A DNA stretch of 64,000 nt from Agrobacterium rosae (GTDB lineage Bacteria > Pseudomonadota > Alphaproteobacteria > Rhizobiales > Rhizobiaceae), in assembly GCF_002915175.1 (NCBI RefSeq), contig NZ_NXEJ01000004.1, positions 310,001 through 374,000 of the forward strand, read 5' to 3'. A model generated the notes under the pieces. That model ran no database searches. It saw only the letters and a program-made list of their open reading frames with translations, and had not been told where the DNA came from. Position numbers and translations under genes: made by a program. Positions 49,149-58,809 of the stretch are shown one piece after another; position 1 is the first letter of the stretch; each line of letters begins with the position of its first letter.

Positions 49149-50321
49149 TCAAGTCTGTTTTGATCCGAAAACCGAACGGGCAATGGAAAGAACCACGTAA
49201 AGCGCGAAAAACATCGCCAAAGCCCATGCAAAACCATCAGTTCCGAGAACATCCATGGAAATGCCGACTGTCTGTGGGCCGGCGATGGTGCCGACGGCGT
49301 AACAGAAGATGAAAGCCGCATTGGCCGCAACGAGGTCCGAGCCGGTCAGGCGAGAGCCCAGATGCGTCAAGCCCACCGTATACATGCCCGATACGCAGCC
49401 ACCCCACAGCAGCAGCATAGATGACAGCAACATCCAGTTATCCACCAGCAAAGGCAGCGCAAGCGTGCCTATGACGCCTGTCAGCGCCATGAGCCCTAAA
49501 AGTATGCGTCTGTCCTTGATACGGTCGGAGAGCATGCCGATGGGAATCTGGAATGCCATGTTGCCGATGGCCATTACGGTCAGCAGCAGGGCGGCCTGCG
49601 ATTCGCTGAAACCTTCGCGAGTCGCATAGACCGGAAACAGCGAGAGCCCTCCCGCCTGAACAGAGCCGTAGACGAAGGCCGCAGCAGACGCCATTGGCAC
49701 AAGCCAGATGTAGCGCACGAAATGGTGGTTCGGCTTTTCGTCCAGATCCGGGCTTTCATGCCGCGCGAGATAGATGGGAATCGCAGCCAGCAAGATGATC
49801 GCAGAGCCAACCAGAAACGGCGTTATGCCATCACTGCCAAGCGCTGAGAACAGCAATGGCCCACCGGCAAAGCCAACGGCCATGCCTGTCGCATACATTC
49901 CCAGCACAAGGCCGCGCCGTTTGGGTGGCGCTGCGGCGTTGATCCAGAATTCCGACAGGATGAACAGCATGGTCGTTGCGCCATGAAAGACGATTCGCAG
50001 CGGGAACCACATCCAGAACGCGTCTGCAAAGTAAAAACCCAAGGCGCTGATGGCCGAGACGACAACTGCGGTCATCATGGTGCGGGCCACACCGCATTCA
50101 TGCGCCAGCCTGCTGGTGATGGGGGCGGCCATCATCGCGGCGACACCGGCCATTGCAGTGTTGAGGCCGATCATCGTGGAAGAGATGCCGCGCTTCTCGA
50201 GAATGATGCTCAGAAGCGGTAGACCCAGCCCGATGGCGATGCCGACGGCGCTGATGGCGGATATGGCGGCAATAAGCGATGGCCAGTGAATATCGTCGGC
50301 GTCGCATTTGGGATGTGACAT
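49149..50321 (-). CDS. MFS transporter
   Basis: This 390-residue protein has about twelve membrane helices, with major facilitator motif-like loops LNTAMAGVAAMMAAPITSRL and MLSDRIKDRRILLGLMALTG (the second half repeat of the GxLxDRxxRR pattern). The substrate is not predictable. It is the last gene of a minus-strand run after topA, rnr, DUF983 and the nudix gene, with a nine-base gap to the nudix stop and AAAAGGTCTCC as ribosome site. rpmG follows after 89 bases. Confidence 0.88.
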   Translation of the reverse strand: MSHPKCDADDIHWPSLIAAISAISAVGIAIGLGLPLLSIILEKRGISSTMIGLNTAMAGVAAMMAAPITSRLAHECGVARTMMTAVVVSAISALGFYFADAFWMWFPLRIVFHGATTMLFILSEFWINAAAPPKRRGLVLGMYATGMAVGFAGGPLLFSALGSDGITPFLVGSAIILLAAIPIYLARHESPDLDEKPNHHFVRYIWLVPMASAAAFVYGSVQAGGLSLFPVYATREGFSESQAALLLTVMAIGNMAFQIPIGMLSDRIKDRRILLGLMALTGVIGTLALPLLVDNWMLLSSMLLLWGGCVSGMYTVGLTHLGSRLTGSDLVAANAAFIFCYAVGTIAGPQTVGISMDVLGTDGFAWALAMFFALYVVLSIARSVFGSKQT

Positions 50322-50330
50322 GGAGACCTT

Positions 50331-51011
50331 TTATAGAAAGCCACGAATAAATATGCCGCGACGCTCGAAATATTGTCGCACCGGGCTTTCGAATTGTAAC
50401 GAATGATCACCTATCATGAACTTTGTGACATCTTCGAGAACCATGCGCGTAATCGGCGCCATGTTCAGACTGGTATTGTCATAAATGTCAAGCCATTGCA
50501 GGTCCAGCAGCTCTTCCGAATCGCTGATAGCGGCGGGATCCACGCCAACTTCATCGGTAAAACAGCAGAAGAAGCGCGTATCGTAACGTCTTATTCTGCC
50601 GGGCGGCGTGATGGCGCGCGCGACAAAGCGCAGGCGGGACAGATCGGGTGGTTGCGGCTCACCTGCGGCATTGCCGAAGCGCAGGCCGGTTTCCTCATGC
50701 AGCTCACGAATGGCCGCCAGCGCCAGTGCGCGCGCGCCTGAGACCGTCAATGGCCGGGAAGCGGCGCGGATAAGTCTGTCACGGACGGCTGGGTGCAGAT
50801 CGCCACTATAGGGCAAAGCGTGGTCACGGGCATCCCGTCGTCCACCGGGAAACACGAACACGTCAGGCATGAACACATGTGCGCTGCTGCGTTTGCCAAC
50901 CAGCACGCGTATACCGTCCTTCGACCTGTCGAGAAGAAGGATGGAGGCTGCATCTTTGGGACGCATGTAGGGCGAGGTCTCAGGCGATGGCTCGGAACGC
51001 ACGGGTGCCAC
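50331..51011 (-). CDS. NUDIX hydrolase
   Basis: This protein of up to 226 residues has the Nudix box core AAIRELHEETGLRFG, preceded by FPGGRRDARDHALP with a long insertion between the glycine and the REL segment. It probably hydrolyses a nucleoside diphosphate derivative or CoA (the layout resembles the NUDT7/19-like group), but the substrate is unknown. The start is uncertain: a GTG at 51011 without a good ribosome site, or an ATG at 50966. It sits six bases after DUF983 in the topA operon. Confidence 0.87.
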   Translation of the reverse strand: MAPVRSEPSPETSPYMRPKDAASILLLDRSKDGIRVLVGKRSSAHVFMPDVFVFPGGRRDARDHALPYSGDLHPAVRDRLIRAASRPLTVSGARALALAAIRELHEETGLRFGNAAGEPQPPDLSRLRFVARAITPPGRIRRYDTRFFCCFTDEVGVDPAAISDSEELLDLQWLDIYDNTSLNMAPITRMVLEDVTKFMIGDHSLQFESPVRQYFERRGIFIRGFL

Positions 51012-51017
51012 GCCGGA

Positions 51018-51458
51018 TCAATGAGACGAACCGTCGATCTGCTTTTTCTCCGGCTCATTGCTGAAGCCGTGCATTTTCAAGGCCCATTGCAGGCCGATGA
51101 CGCCGCCCTTGATCGGTTGGATCGTCAGCAGCGCGACGAGAACTGTGATTGGCACCCAGATAGCGAAGTGAACCCACATCGGCACCAGAAACACCGTATC
51201 TGTCATCATGAAACCGCCGACCGCGACGTGGCCGAGAATCATGATCGAAATATAGGGCGGCAGATCGTCGGAACGCTGATGGTGCATGTCTTCGCCACAG
51301 GACGCGCAATTGTCGACAGGCTTCAGCCAAGCGCGAAACAAACGGCCGTTGCCGCAAGCCGGGCAACGGCTCAGCATGCCGCGCATGATCGAACGACCCA
51401 GCGGACGCTCTTCCGGTTTGCCACCATACTGCACTGTCTGCGTCTCGGTCGTCGTCAT
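51018..51458 (-). CDS. DUF983 family membrane protein
   Basis: This 146-residue protein has two CxxC pairs (SRCPACGNGRLFRAWLKPVD and NCASCGED), probably binding zinc, followed by two membrane helices (about 75-95 and 97-120). DUF983 has no settled function. The ATG 51458 follows AGAGGACAAGCGC; the frame is open to 51578 only as a shadow of rnr. It is separated from rnr by 19 bases. Confidence 0.9.
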   Translation of the reverse strand: MTTTETQTVQYGGKPEERPLGRSIMRGMLSRCPACGNGRLFRAWLKPVDNCASCGEDMHHQRSDDLPPYISIMILGHVAVGGFMMTDTVFLVPMWVHFAIWVPITVLVALLTIQPIKGGVIGLQWALKMHGFSNEPEKKQIDGSSH

Positions 51459-51477
51459 GCGCTTGTCCTCTGGACTG

Positions 51478-53829
51478 TTATCTGCGTCTGCGTGGTGGCC
51501 TCGTGCCGGGTGTCGGGCCGCTGGTGCGGCGCGTCGTCTTGTGGAAGGAACGTGTCGCTGTCGGCAGTTTCTTGCCATCGCTCAACATTTCAAACCGCAA
51601 GGCACCGGCAAGCGGCACGGCCTCAGCAAGGCGAACCTGAACCGTATCGCCCAGCTGATAGCCAAGTCCGGTCTTTTCACCCGTCAGAGCCTGATGCGCC
51701 TCGTCATAGATGTAATAGTCCGTACCCAGCGTAGATATAGGAACAAAGCCGTCAGCACCAAACTGTGGCAGCGCGACAAATAGTCCCGCCTTGGTGACAC
51801 CGCCGACCCGACCTTCGAACTCCTCGCCCACGCGTTTGGAAAGATGATGAGCAATCAGCCGGTTGACCGTATCGCGCTCAGCCGCCATGGCCCGCCGCTC
51901 GAAGGTCGAGATTTCAGCAGCCACATCGGCCAGCGTCGCCTCTTCCTGTGGCGTGATGCCGCCTTCACCCAAGCCCAGCGAACCCACCAGCGCACGGTGC
52001 ACGATAAGGTCGGCGTAACGACGGATCGGAGAGGTGAAATGCGCGTATTTCATCAGGTTCAGGCCGAAATGCCCGATATTGTCAGGGCTGTAGATCGCCT
52101 GGCTCTGCGAGCGCAACACCATCTCGTTGACCATGATCTGATGCGGCGTATCGACTGCGCGCGCCAGAATACCGTTGAAGGAGTTGGCGCGAACCTGCCC
52201 GCCCTTGACCAGTGAAAAGCCGATGGTGGTGAGAAACTCGCGCAGCACTTCCTGCTTGGCAATCGTCGGCGCATCATGCACGCGGTAGACCAGACGCTGC
52301 TTTTTCAGCTCCAGCGTCTCAGCGGCGCAGACATTGGCCTGAATCATCATTTCTTCGATCAGCTTGTGCGCATCGAGACGTTCAGGAACATGCACCCGAT
52401 CGACCGTGCCATCGGATTTCAGAATGATCTTGCGTTCCGGCATATCCAGCTCAAGCGGCTGACGACGGTCACGACCGATCTTCATCACCTCATAGGCATG
52501 CCACAGAGGACGCAGGATAGGCTCCAGCATCGGGCCGGTCTTGTCATCAGCGTTACCGTCAATCGCGGCCTGCGCCTGCTGGTACGAGAGTTTCGCCGCA
52601 CTCTTCATCATGATACGGTGGAAGGTGTGGCTGGCCTTGCGGCCTTCCTTGGAAAACACCATCCGCACGGCAAGAGCAGGGCGATCCACGCCTTCCTTCA
52701 GCGAGCAGAGATCGTTCGAAATACGCTCCGGCAGCATCGGCACGACGCGGTCCGGGAAGTAGACGGAGTTTCCGCGCTTCAGCGCTTCACGGTCCAGCGG
52801 TGAGCCGGAACGGATGTAGTAGGACACATCGGCAATCGCGACCGTCACGATCACGCCATCCGGGTTGTCGGGCGATGGGTCCAGTTCGGCATAGACAGCG
52901 TCGTCGTGGTCCTTGGCGTCCGCTGGGTCGATGGTGATGAGTGGCAGTTTGCGCCAGTCTTCACGGTGCGCCATCGTCGCAGGCTTGGCGGCATCAGCAG
53001 CGGCCAGCACGTCTGATGGGAAGATATGCGGAATGCCGTGGGCATGAATGGCGATCATCGAGATCGCTTTTTCAGACGCGACAGAGCCCACGACGGAGAG
53101 AACCTTGGCGCGCGGCAGGCCATAACGACCGCTGTTGCGAGAGGTTTCCACCTCTACCAGATCGCCGTCCTTGGCATCGCCGACACCATCGGGATCGATG
53201 ACCATTTCATCGCCGCGACGCTCGATCGGCATCAGGCGGCCACCGCCACCCGGCGTTTCCTTGAACACGCCCAGCGATCCGCCCTGACGTCTATCGATCA
53301 GCTTGATGATGCGCGCCGTATAGGCGGGGCCACCGGCCTCCTTGGACGGGAAAATCTTTGCCAGCACGCGGTCGCCAATGCCGCCCACCGGCGCCTTGCC
53401 CTTTTGGCGGTCGGCAGAGGACTGGCGAATGATGACGGCAGGCGCCGCCCCGTTCTCTTCCGGCCATTCGGCGGGACGACCGATCAGGCCGCCATCCTTG
53501 TCGCGGGTGGTAATGTCGAGCACGGTCACAGGCGGTAGCCCACCTGGCTTCATCAATGACTTGCGGCTCTTGTGCACCATGCCATCGGTCTCGAGCTCTT
53601 TCAGCAGAGCCTTAAGAACGATACGCGTTTCGCCCTTCAGCCCGAAGGCCTTGGCGATTTCGCGCTTGGAGGCCTGATCAGGATGCTCAGCGATGAACTT
53701 TAGCAGCACGTCGCGTGGCGGAACCTCGCCGTGGATGATACCAGCAGATTCGAGAACTTTTTTCCCGCGACCGGTGCGGCCGAAGCCATCGCCCGCCGAG
53801 CCGGATGTCTTACGCGGTGCTTTGCTCAA
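51478..53829 (-). CDS. rnr: Ribonuclease R
   Basis: This 783-residue 3'-to-5' exonuclease has a winged-helix N-terminus, cold-shock-like domains, the RNB catalytic domain with ITIDPADAKDHDDAVYAELD (metal-binding Asp residues) and VPMLPERISNDLCSLKEGVD, an S1 domain near GRVGGVTKAGLFVALPQFGA, and a basic tail. It degrades structured RNA. The start is a TTG overlapping the topA stop (TTGA), which forces coupling with topA; no better start lies nearby. Arg-rich last residues are typical. Confidence 0.95.
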   Translation of the reverse strand: MSKAPRKTSGSAGDGFGRTGRGKKVLESAGIIHGEVPPRDVLLKFIAEHPDQASKREIAKAFGLKGETRIVLKALLKELETDGMVHKSRKSLMKPGGLPPVTVLDITTRDKDGGLIGRPAEWPEENGAAPAVIIRQSSADRQKGKAPVGGIGDRVLAKIFPSKEAGGPAYTARIIKLIDRRQGGSLGVFKETPGGGGRLMPIERRGDEMVIDPDGVGDAKDGDLVEVETSRNSGRYGLPRAKVLSVVGSVASEKAISMIAIHAHGIPHIFPSDVLAAADAAKPATMAHREDWRKLPLITIDPADAKDHDDAVYAELDPSPDNPDGVIVTVAIADVSYYIRSGSPLDREALKRGNSVYFPDRVVPMLPERISNDLCSLKEGVDRPALAVRMVFSKEGRKASHTFHRIMMKSAAKLSYQQAQAAIDGNADDKTGPMLEPILRPLWHAYEVMKIGRDRRQPLELDMPERKIILKSDGTVDRVHVPERLDAHKLIEEMMIQANVCAAETLELKKQRLVYRVHDAPTIAKQEVLREFLTTIGFSLVKGGQVRANSFNGILARAVDTPHQIMVNEMVLRSQSQAIYSPDNIGHFGLNLMKYAHFTSPIRRYADLIVHRALVGSLGLGEGGITPQEEATLADVAAEISTFERRAMAAERDTVNRLIAHHLSKRVGEEFEGRVGGVTKAGLFVALPQFGADGFVPISTLGTDYYIYDEAHQALTGEKTGLGYQLGDTVQVRLAEAVPLAGALRFEMLSDGKKLPTATRSFHKTTRRTSGPTPGTRPPRRRR

Positions 53830-56537
53830 GATTCTGCCTTCTTCGCTTTTGGTGCTGCCTTTGGTTTGGCCGCTGTTTTGGGCTTTGCAGCCGCTTTTGG
53901 TTTCGCTGCCGCCTTAGGCTTGGCCTTCGTCTCGCCATCGGCGCTCGCAGCCTTGGTGGCCTTCTTCGGCGCTGCGGCCTTTTTGGCCTTCACGGGCTTG
54001 CCGTTGCTGCCGGTGCCGGTCTTGGCAATGCGCTCGGCAATCAGCACCAGCGCTTCGTCCAGCGTCACCGTGTCAGGTGCCTGCGCCTTGGGAATGGTCG
54101 CATTGACCTTACCCCAATTGACGTAAGGGCCATACTTGCCATCACGCACGGTAATCGCGCCGCCATCCGGATGGTCGCCCAGTTCCTTCAACGCAGCAGG
54201 AGTGGACGAACGTCCACGGCCCGGCGATGCCTTCTTCTCGGCAATCACTGTCACTGCGCGGTTGAGGCCGATGGAGAATACGTCTTCGATGCTTTCAAGG
54301 TTGGCGTAACCACCATCATGCAGCAGGAACGGTCCATAACGACCAAGTCCCGCCGAAATCATCTTGCCGCTTTCTGGGTGCTTGCCGATGTCGCGCGGCA
54401 GGTTGATGAGTGCCAACGCCTTCTCGTGATCGATGTCGTCAGGCGCCCAGCCCTTCGGCAGCGACGACCGCTTGGCTTCCTTGCCATCGCCACGCTGAAT
54501 GTAAGGTCCGAAACGACCGGAGCGCAATGTCAGCTCTTCGCCCGTATGCGGGTCCGCACCCAGCGCCTTCGGCTCGTTCAACGCCGCAGCTTCTGCTTCC
54601 GCGCCATCCGAGTTTAGCTGGCGGGTGAAATTGCATTCCGGGTAGTTGGAGCAGCCGACGAAAGCGCCGTATTTGCCGAGCTTCAGCGAAAGGTTGCCCG
54701 TGCCGCACACCTGGCAGATGCGTGGATCGGAGCCATCTTCACGGGTCGGAAACACCAGCGGTGCCAGCACTTCGTTCAGCGCGTCCAGCACGTTGGTAAC
54801 GCGCAGTTCCTTGGTGTCTTCGATCTGAGCGAAGAAGTCCTTCCAGAAGTCGCGAAGAACCTGCTTCCAGTCCAGTTCACCTGCCGAGATCCGGTCGAGC
54901 TTTTCTTCCAGATCGGCGGTGAAGTCGTACTCCACGTATTTGGTGAAGAAGCTTTCGAGGAACGCCGTCACCAGCCGTCCACGTGAATGCGGTACAAGCT
55001 TGCGCTTGTCGACGATGATGTATTCGCGGTCGCTCAGCGTTTTCAGCGTTGCCGCATAGGTGGAAGGGCGGCCGATGCCGAGCTCTTCCATCTTCTTGAT
55101 GAGCGATGCTTCCGAATAACGCGGTGGCGGCTCGGTGAAGTGCTGGCTGGCATTGATCTTCTGCTTGGCGAGGGCTTCGCGGGCATTGATCTGCGGCAGA
55201 CGGCCATCTTCGTCACCATCGTCGCTCTGCTCGCCATCTTCCTTCTGGTCGGTATAGGCGGCAATGAAGCCATCGAAGCGAATAACCGAACCGACAGCAC
55301 GAAGGCCAGCCTTCTCGCCCTTGTTTTCGGCCAGAATCTCGACCGTGGTCCGTTCAATCTCAGCAGACGCCATCTGGCTGGCGATACCGCGCTTCCAGAC
55401 CAGCTCGTAAAGACGCAACTGGTCGGCATCGAGGTATTTCTTGACCTGATCCGGCGTGCGGCTGAAGTCCGTCGGGCGAATGGCTTCGTGGGCTTCCTGG
55501 GCGTTCTTGGCCTTGGTGGAATAAATACGCGCCTTTTCCGGTACATAACGTGCACCGAACTGTTCGCCAATGGCGCTGCGGGCTGCATCGATGGCTTCCG
55601 GTGCCATCTGCACACCATCGGTACGCATGTAGGTAATGAGACCGACAGTCTCGCCGCCGATGTCGATACCTTCGTAAAGACGCTGCGCAACCTGCATGGT
55701 GCGCGAGGCGGAAAAGCCCATGCGTGATGAGGCGGCCTGCTGCAACGTCGATGTCGTGAACGGAGGGCCGGGGTTGCGCTTGACCGGCTTGGCCTCGACC
55801 GTATCCACGGTGTAGGTCGCACCTTCCAGCAATGTCTTTAGCCGGTTGGCGTCATCGCCTGTTTTCACCGATCTGGCCTGCAGGCGCTTGCCATCGGCAG
55901 ACACCAGCTTCGCCTCGAAGTCATCGCCACGCGGCGTCTTCAACAGTGCCGAAATGTTCCAGTATTCTTCCGAAACGAAACGCTCGATTTCCGATTCCCG
56001 GTCGCAGACCAGACGCAGCGATACCGACTGAACACGGCCAGCCGAACGCGCACCTGGCAGCTTGCGCCACAGAACGGGAGAAAGATTGAAGCCGACGAGA
56101 TAGTCCAGTGCACGGCGGGCGAGATACGCATCTACCAGCGGGATATCGATATCGCGCGGATCGGCCATCGCATCCAGCACGGCCTTCTTGGTAATGGCAT
56201 TGAAAACGACGCGCTTCACCGGCTTGTCGCCCAGCACCTTCTTCTTTTTCAGAAGGTCCAGAACGTGCCAGGAAATGGCTTCCCCTTCGCGATCCGGGTC
56301 GGTCGCGAGAAACAATCCGTCGGAGGCCTTCACGGCATCGGCGATTTCCTTCATGCGCTTTTGCGAAGCCGGATCGACCTCCCAGAGCATTTCGAAATCC
56401 TGATCGGGAAGCACCGAACCATCTTTCGCGGGAAGATCGCGAACGTGGCCAAACGATGCGAGCACCTTATAGCCTGGGCCAAGATACTTGTTGATCGTCT
56501 TGGCTTTTGCCGGAGATTCTACGACGACGACATTCAT
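53826..56537 (-). CDS. topA: DNA topoisomerase I
   Basis: This 903-residue type IA enzyme relaxes negative supercoils. It has the Toprim domain (VVVESPAKAKTINKYLG, LATDPDREGEAISWHV), the active-site Tyr in GLITYMRTDG, one zinc-finger-like block CQVCGTGNLSLKLGKYGAFV with GCSNYPECNFTRQL, then several TopoI C-terminal repeats (RFGPYIQRGDGKEA, RYGPFLLHDGGY, KYGPYVNWGK) and a Lys-Ala-Pro tail of about 60 residues that likely aids DNA binding. First gene of the topA-rnr-DUF983-nudix-MFS run. Ribosome site AAGAAGAAA. Confidence 0.97.
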   Translation of the reverse strand: MNVVVVESPAKAKTINKYLGPGYKVLASFGHVRDLPAKDGSVLPDQDFEMLWEVDPASQKRMKEIADAVKASDGLFLATDPDREGEAISWHVLDLLKKKKVLGDKPVKRVVFNAITKKAVLDAMADPRDIDIPLVDAYLARRALDYLVGFNLSPVLWRKLPGARSAGRVQSVSLRLVCDRESEIERFVSEEYWNISALLKTPRGDDFEAKLVSADGKRLQARSVKTGDDANRLKTLLEGATYTVDTVEAKPVKRNPGPPFTTSTLQQAASSRMGFSASRTMQVAQRLYEGIDIGGETVGLITYMRTDGVQMAPEAIDAARSAIGEQFGARYVPEKARIYSTKAKNAQEAHEAIRPTDFSRTPDQVKKYLDADQLRLYELVWKRGIASQMASAEIERTTVEILAENKGEKAGLRAVGSVIRFDGFIAAYTDQKEDGEQSDDGDEDGRLPQINAREALAKQKINASQHFTEPPPRYSEASLIKKMEELGIGRPSTYAATLKTLSDREYIIVDKRKLVPHSRGRLVTAFLESFFTKYVEYDFTADLEEKLDRISAGELDWKQVLRDFWKDFFAQIEDTKELRVTNVLDALNEVLAPLVFPTREDGSDPRICQVCGTGNLSLKLGKYGAFVGCSNYPECNFTRQLNSDGAEAEAAALNEPKALGADPHTGEELTLRSGRFGPYIQRGDGKEAKRSSLPKGWAPDDIDHEKALALINLPRDIGKHPESGKMISAGLGRYGPFLLHDGGYANLESIEDVFSIGLNRAVTVIAEKKASPGRGRSSTPAALKELGDHPDGGAITVRDGKYGPYVNWGKVNATIPKAQAPDTVTLDEALVLIAERIAKTGTGSNGKPVKAKKAAAPKKATKAASADGETKAKPKAAAKPKAAAKPKTAAKPKAAPKAKKAES

Positions 56538-56793
56538 ATTTTCTTCTTTCGGAACTTGCCCGTTAACATGCCTTGCCGCTTTTGAGCCGCAACAACGCTA
56601 CCTTTATTTCGACATGGACAGGTAATGCGCTTGGGTCAAGAGGCAAGGGGCGTTTTTCTGCCATTACAACACGATGCAACTTTTTGGGGATTTAATTCTC
56701 ATTTGCAATTAAAGATAAACAAGTTATGGTTGCTCCAGTTGAGCGACGCTCTTTTTCCTAACGTCGCTTTCCATTGGTTCAATTGAGGTCAAT

Positions 56794-57030
56794 ATGGTCG
56801 TGAGCGCACAAAACAGCAGCCAGAGCAGGCAGCAGCAGACATCGGAAAATCTTGCTTACATCAGGCAGATGCTGGCTGAACTGCGCATAGTCGGCGAACG
56901 CGAGGGTGCCGACATGCTATGTTACCTCATAGAAACGGCTTATATTGAGGCGGGCGACATTCAGTCAGGCCGGCGAGAGCTGTCAGTCAGCCATGACAAG
57001 CGAAACACGACCCGCGGAATGCCGATTTAG
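56794..57030 (+). CDS. Small conserved-looking protein overlapping dprA end
   Basis: This 78-residue protein (MVVSAQNSSQSRQQQTSENL, then AYIRQMLAELRIVGEREGAD, MLCYLIETAYIEAGD) starts at 56794 after TTGAGGTCAAT. It is soluble and helical. I recall similar proteins in other Rhizobiaceae at this place, but the family has no function I know. Its last 48 bases overlap the 3' end of dprA on the other strand, so the two transcripts converge. An AT-rich region at 56690-56760 could hold its promoter. Confidence 0.7.
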   Translation: MVVSAQNSSQSRQQQTSENLAYIRQMLAELRIVGEREGADMLCYLIETAYIEAGDIQSGRRELSVSHDKRNTTRGMPI

Positions 57031-58125
57031 CCGACCGGCAATGTCCAGTTCCAGCAACACCAGATAGACGGTGGATGCTGGCAACCCCGTATGGCGAATA
57101 ATGTCATCCGTCTCCACGGGTGATGGTCCAAGCGCCGACGCAATGATGCTGCGGTCATCGTCACCGGGTGGTGATATGTCGATATCCTCGGAGCTTTCAC
57201 TCGCCACATGCTGAATGGGTAGCATCGGCTCCATCAGGGGCCGCAGCGCGTCCAATATGTCGGCAGCCTCCGTCACCAGCATTGCCCCATCCTTGATCAG
57301 CCGGTTGGTCCCATGGCAACGCGCATCCAGCGGCGAGCCCGGAACAGCAAAGACGAGGCGTCCGAATTCACCTGCAAGCCGTGCCGTTATCAGCGAGCCG
57401 GACCTGTCCGCGGCTTCCACGATCAGCACACCCATGGAAACGCCCGCAATCAGCCGGTTGCGACGCGGAAAGTCCCGCGCGCGTGGCTCCCAGCCAAATG
57501 GCATTTCACTGATGCTGGTGCCGTCATTGCCATAGATTTCATCCAGCAGCCTCAGGTTTTCCGGAGGGTAGGGTTTATCGAGCCCGCCCGCCAGCATTGC
57601 CACGGTGCCGGTGGTAAGGCTCGCAGCATGGGCGGCGGCGTCGATGCCGCGGGCAAGACCAGACGCAATGCTATATCCGGCCTGGCCGCATTGGCGTGCC
57701 AGCATGGCCGCAAACTTCGACCCGTTGATGGAGGAGTTACGCGACCCGACGATGCCGATAGAAGGCCGGATCGCCGTGCGCCCCGAACCCTTCATCGAAA
57801 TAATCGGCGGTGCGCCGTCTATTTCGCGCAGCGCTGGCGGATAATCCGGCTCACCAATACCGACGAACCGCGCGCCAAATCTCTCCGCAGCATCGATCTC
57901 CCGTTCCGCTTCTGACACCGTGGCAATGCGCGGACTGCGTGCCGATCCGCCCCGACGCGAAAGATCGGGCAGGGCGTCCAGCGCTTTTTCGGCGCTGCCG
58001 AAATGGTTGATGAGTTCGCGAAAGGTGACGGGACCGATATTATCGCTACGGATCAGCCGCAACCATGCAACGCGTTGCCTGTCGGTCAACGCAATGCCGC
58101 GTTTGGTATCGCCATCGTGCGGCAT
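56983..58125 (-). CDS. dprA: DNA-processing protein DprA
   Basis: This 380-residue protein has an N-terminal helical domain, the Rossmann fold with IGIVGSRNSSINGSKFAAML, SIASGLARGIDAAAHAASL, MLAGGLDKPYPPENLRLLDE and RRNRLIAGVSMGVLIVEA, and a winged-helix C-terminus (about 310-375). It loads RecA onto incoming single-stranded DNA in transformation. Last gene of the pyrB-pyrC'-plsY-dprA run. Start ATG 58125. Confidence 0.94.
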   Translation of the reverse strand: MPHDGDTKRGIALTDRQRVAWLRLIRSDNIGPVTFRELINHFGSAEKALDALPDLSRRGGSARSPRIATVSEAEREIDAAERFGARFVGIGEPDYPPALREIDGAPPIISMKGSGRTAIRPSIGIVGSRNSSINGSKFAAMLARQCGQAGYSIASGLARGIDAAAHAASLTTGTVAMLAGGLDKPYPPENLRLLDEIYGNDGTSISEMPFGWEPRARDFPRRNRLIAGVSMGVLIVEAADRSGSLITARLAGEFGRLVFAVPGSPLDARCHGTNRLIKDGAMLVTEAADILDALRPLMEPMLPIQHVASESSEDIDISPPGDDDRSIIASALGPSPVETDDIIRHTGLPASTVYLVLLELDIAGRLNRHSAGRVSLVMAD

Positions 58126-58158
58126 GTCTCAACCCCCATCAGGGCGAGACGGTTCGCC

Positions 58159-58776
58159 TCAGCCCTTTTTACCGATCTTGCTTTCAGTCCCCGCCAGCAA
58201 CCTCTTGATGTTTTCCCGGTGCATGTACCAGGAGATAACGCTGAGCAGCGTTACCAGCAGAGCCGTCTTCTCCGGTCCTAATATCCACAATGCAACCGGA
58301 ATGACAAGCATTGCAACCAGTGCGGAAAGAGAGGAATATTTCGTGAGGAAAGCCGTCGCAATCCAGATCGCCGCAAAGGCCAGCATCATCAAGGGTGCAA
58401 CGCCCAGCAAAACGCCGATATAGACAGCAACGCCCTTGCCGCCCTTAAAGCCCAGCCACACAGGGAACAGGTGCCCAAGAAACGCAAAGAAACCAGCAAC
58501 CAGTGAGGCCTCATAACCCCACAGCGCATTGGCAATCAGCACCGCTGCAGTGCCCTTCAACGCATCCAGCAACAACGTCGCGGCCGCCAGCTTCTTGTTG
58601 CCCGTGCGCAAAACATTGGTCGCACCAATATTGCCAGAGCCAATCTTGCGAACATCCCCCAGCCCAGCCGCCCGCGTCAGGAGCAACCCGAACGGAATAG
58701 ATCCAAGCAAATAGCCAATCACGGCAGCCAGAGCGAGAAGCGCAGGCGCAGTCTGCCAATCAGTCAATGCGTTCAT
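58159..58776 (-). CDS. plsY: Glycerol-3-phosphate acyltransferase PlsY
   Basis: This 205-residue integral membrane enzyme uses acyl-phosphate to acylate glycerol-3-phosphate at the first step of phospholipid synthesis. Motifs: [40 protein letters not shown] and [20 protein letters not shown]. Five or so membrane helices. It lies 33 bases from both neighbours, between pyrC' and dprA, a conserved rhizobial order. Confidence 0.95.
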   Translation of the reverse strand: MNALTDWQTAPALLALAAVIGYLLGSIPFGLLLTRAAGLGDVRKIGSGNIGATNVLRTGNKKLAAATLLLDALKGTAAVLIANALWGYEASLVAGFFAFLGHLFPVWLGFKGGKGVAVYIGVLLGVAPLMMLAFAAIWIATAFLTKYSSLSALVAMLVIPVALWILGPEKTALLVTLLSVISWYMHRENIKRLLAGTESKIGKKG

Positions 58777-58809
58777 TCCGATGTCCCCTCGATCTTATTC
58801 GTGTCGTTC

